A stretch of DNA of 64,000 nt from Drosophila persimilis. Lineage: Eukaryota; Arthropoda; Insecta; Diptera; Drosophilidae. The translations under genes and the position numbers were made by a program. Of this stretch, positions 62,641 to 64,000 are shown piece after piece. The DNA is taken from assembly GCF_003286085.1 (NCBI RefSeq), contig NW_020825358.1, positions 1,099,501 through 1,163,500 of the forward strand, given 5' to 3'. The notes below the pieces were generated by a model. The model searched no databases. It had not been told where the DNA came from and worked only from the letters and a program-made list of their open reading frames with translations. Position 1 is the stretch's first letter. Each line of letters opens with the position of its first letter.

Positions 62641-62780
62641 ATTATTTTGGTTATTATTAATTTTTATTATGATTATTATTTTTTTTATTATGATTATTAT
62701 TTTTTTATTATGATTATTATTTTTTTTATTATGATTATTATTTTTTTTTATTATTATTTTTTATTATTATTAATTATAAA
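62641..62780 (+). repeat. AT-rich tandem repeat, about 22 bp unit
   Basis: Several copies of a TTATTATGATTATTATTTTT-like unit of about 20-22 bp follow each other, differing in the length of the T run. It is part of a broader AT-rich block (62240-62870). Confidence 0.75.
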
Positions 62781-63404
62781 TTCATATATTTTATTTATGT
62801 TTATTAATATTTTCTATTTTTCTTAGGGTTTAACTATTTTTTTTTTTTGTTCTTTTTCTTGATTTTTCAAAATTTTCCCATCTACAATTTGCTTTTGCTG
62901 CCAATGTCTTCGGTCTTCGCAGGTTTTCCCCTCTTCAGTAGAGCATTTCCCGTTCGGGGTTTCCATTATATATGGAATATTTTTCATGTTCTTTGATTCT
63001 GCCCGCCTGCCTGCCCCTCGTTGCGGCTTTTATTATGCGCTTGCAACAATTTGGTTGAATAGAATTTTTTTTTGTTGCTCTTTTCGTTTGATTTTTGCTG
63101 GAAATTGAATTCGATTCACTGCCCCAAGACCTTCTCCCCCTCTCTTTCCCTCTCCCGTCGCTGTCTCTCCCGCTCTCTTTCGCTGAGGCAGCATTAAATT
63201 GCTGGCCAAGAAGATGGAAGGAAAATTGTTTAGCTTAGATTAGCTTTCTGCCGCTGCTGGTGCTGCTTGTGCGCTACGTTTTTGGCCCCGTTTTCCTTTT
63301 GGCCTCATAAAAAGTTCATTCGCCAAAATGGCCAAATGTTGACGGTGCCTCGGACCACTCCCCTGCCTCTGCTTTTGTGGCTGCCACATGCTCTTGTTGT
63401 GCGC

Positions 63405-63440
<36 letters not shown>

Positions 63441-64000
63441 AATGTGTTTTGCTGCTGCTTTTTGCGGTTACCAATTGTTGTTTATATTTTTGGCTTATTT
63501 TTATTGCCTGTTTTTCTCTCTCCGGCATTGTTTCGTACGGCGGGCGGGGAGGGAGGGGTTTCCCCACTGCTTTTCCATACATTTTCCCACTTGTTCTCTC
63601 TATTTCGAGTTGATTGCCTTGCTCCTGAAATTGATTTGCATTTGTGTTGGGTTTTCCGTGGGGGGGAGACAGATCTCTCGATTCGATAATTGAAAATTGT
63701 ATTTTCCCTCCACACACAGACGAGGGAGCGGGTCAAAGGTTAATCGAAAATATATGCATGAAAAACTGGCCGAAACTTTAGGTATCGATTGTAGGCTATA
63801 GCGATATAGGATTATTCGAATTTGCATTCTTTCTTGAAAATACCATCTTACGGGTTCCTGTGCTCAGAACATAACAAAGGATCCTAGATAAGGATCTCTT
63901 TAAAATCCACAATGTAGGGACCAGTAGCCATAGAAACAGGACAACAAAATGAATCTATGGCTCTATCGATTCTCCCTGGAAGTCTTTCCTCCTTCCTCTT
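62781..64000 (+). other. Intron to window end
   Basis: No exon recognised. A CT/CTCC-rich stretch lies at 63130-63180 and a (GT)n run at 63405-63439. ATCGAT occurs again at 63784 and about 63966. An acceptor-like GTCTTCGCAG near 62911-62921 is followed by GTTTTC, which is not a donor, so it is not another ratchet point. The shared downstream shep exons are expected beyond 64000. Confidence 0.55.

Noticed and set aside
1..64000. tRNA, rRNA, microRNA hairpins or CRISPR arrays
   Set aside because: Reading both strands I saw no cloverleaf with A/B boxes, no rRNA segments and no spacer-repeat arrays. Short hairpins could not be separated from chance without folding software, so none is claimed.

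Overview
The window looks like Drosophila nuclear DNA, probably from the obscura group (inference). Three things point there. An exon at 18625-18882 encodes what I recognise as the N-terminus of Alan shepard (Shep), an RNA-binding protein of the RBMS/MSSP family. A DINE-1/INE-1-type Helitron relic at 21.3-22.1 kb has the sequence form I associate with the D. pseudoobscura lineage. The remaining DNA is AT-rich and crowded with microsatellites, CAG/CAA (opa) tracts and homopolymer runs, as in large fly introns. There are no bacterial-type operons, rRNA or tRNA genes, or CRISPR arrays.

Layout (+ strand). 1-15.4 kb: no gene recognised; flank or upstream intron with simple repeats and an array of TATAACAG motifs at 4.0-4.3 kb. 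15.4-18.6 kb: a GAGA/CT-rich, leader-like region that probably holds the 5' noncoding exon(s) of shep. 18625-18882: shep exon with ATG, 62 codons, ending in a phase-0 donor. 21.29-22.08 kb: DINE-1-like element. 23.1-25.27 kb: a likely alternative first exon with a long A-rich leader and a 305-codon open frame that has no ATG at all, also ending in a phase-0 donor. 25.27-52.6 kb: long intron containing a textbook recursive splice site (46553/46554), a degenerate array of about 20 bp units just before it, ATCGAT motif clusters, a degenerate tandem repeat at 42.5-42.9 kb and a 41-base poly(C). 52.7-54.4 kb: a third leader-like segment with a perfect CRE octamer and two possible donors. 54.4-64 kb: more intron. 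The RRM-coding exons are not in the window.

How the parts fit together (inference). The window is the 5' half of one long, multi-promoter gene. At least two and perhaps three first exons would splice to a shared downstream exon beyond 64 kb. The two with visible open frames end in the same phase, so both can be joined to the same RRM body to give Shep isoforms with different low-complexity N-termini. The recursive splice site would let the more than 38 kb intron be removed in steps. Most other open frames are translated repeats (GT as Cys-Val, CT as Leu-Ser, CAG as Gln/Ala/Ser) or use TTG/CTG starts, and I did not annotate them.
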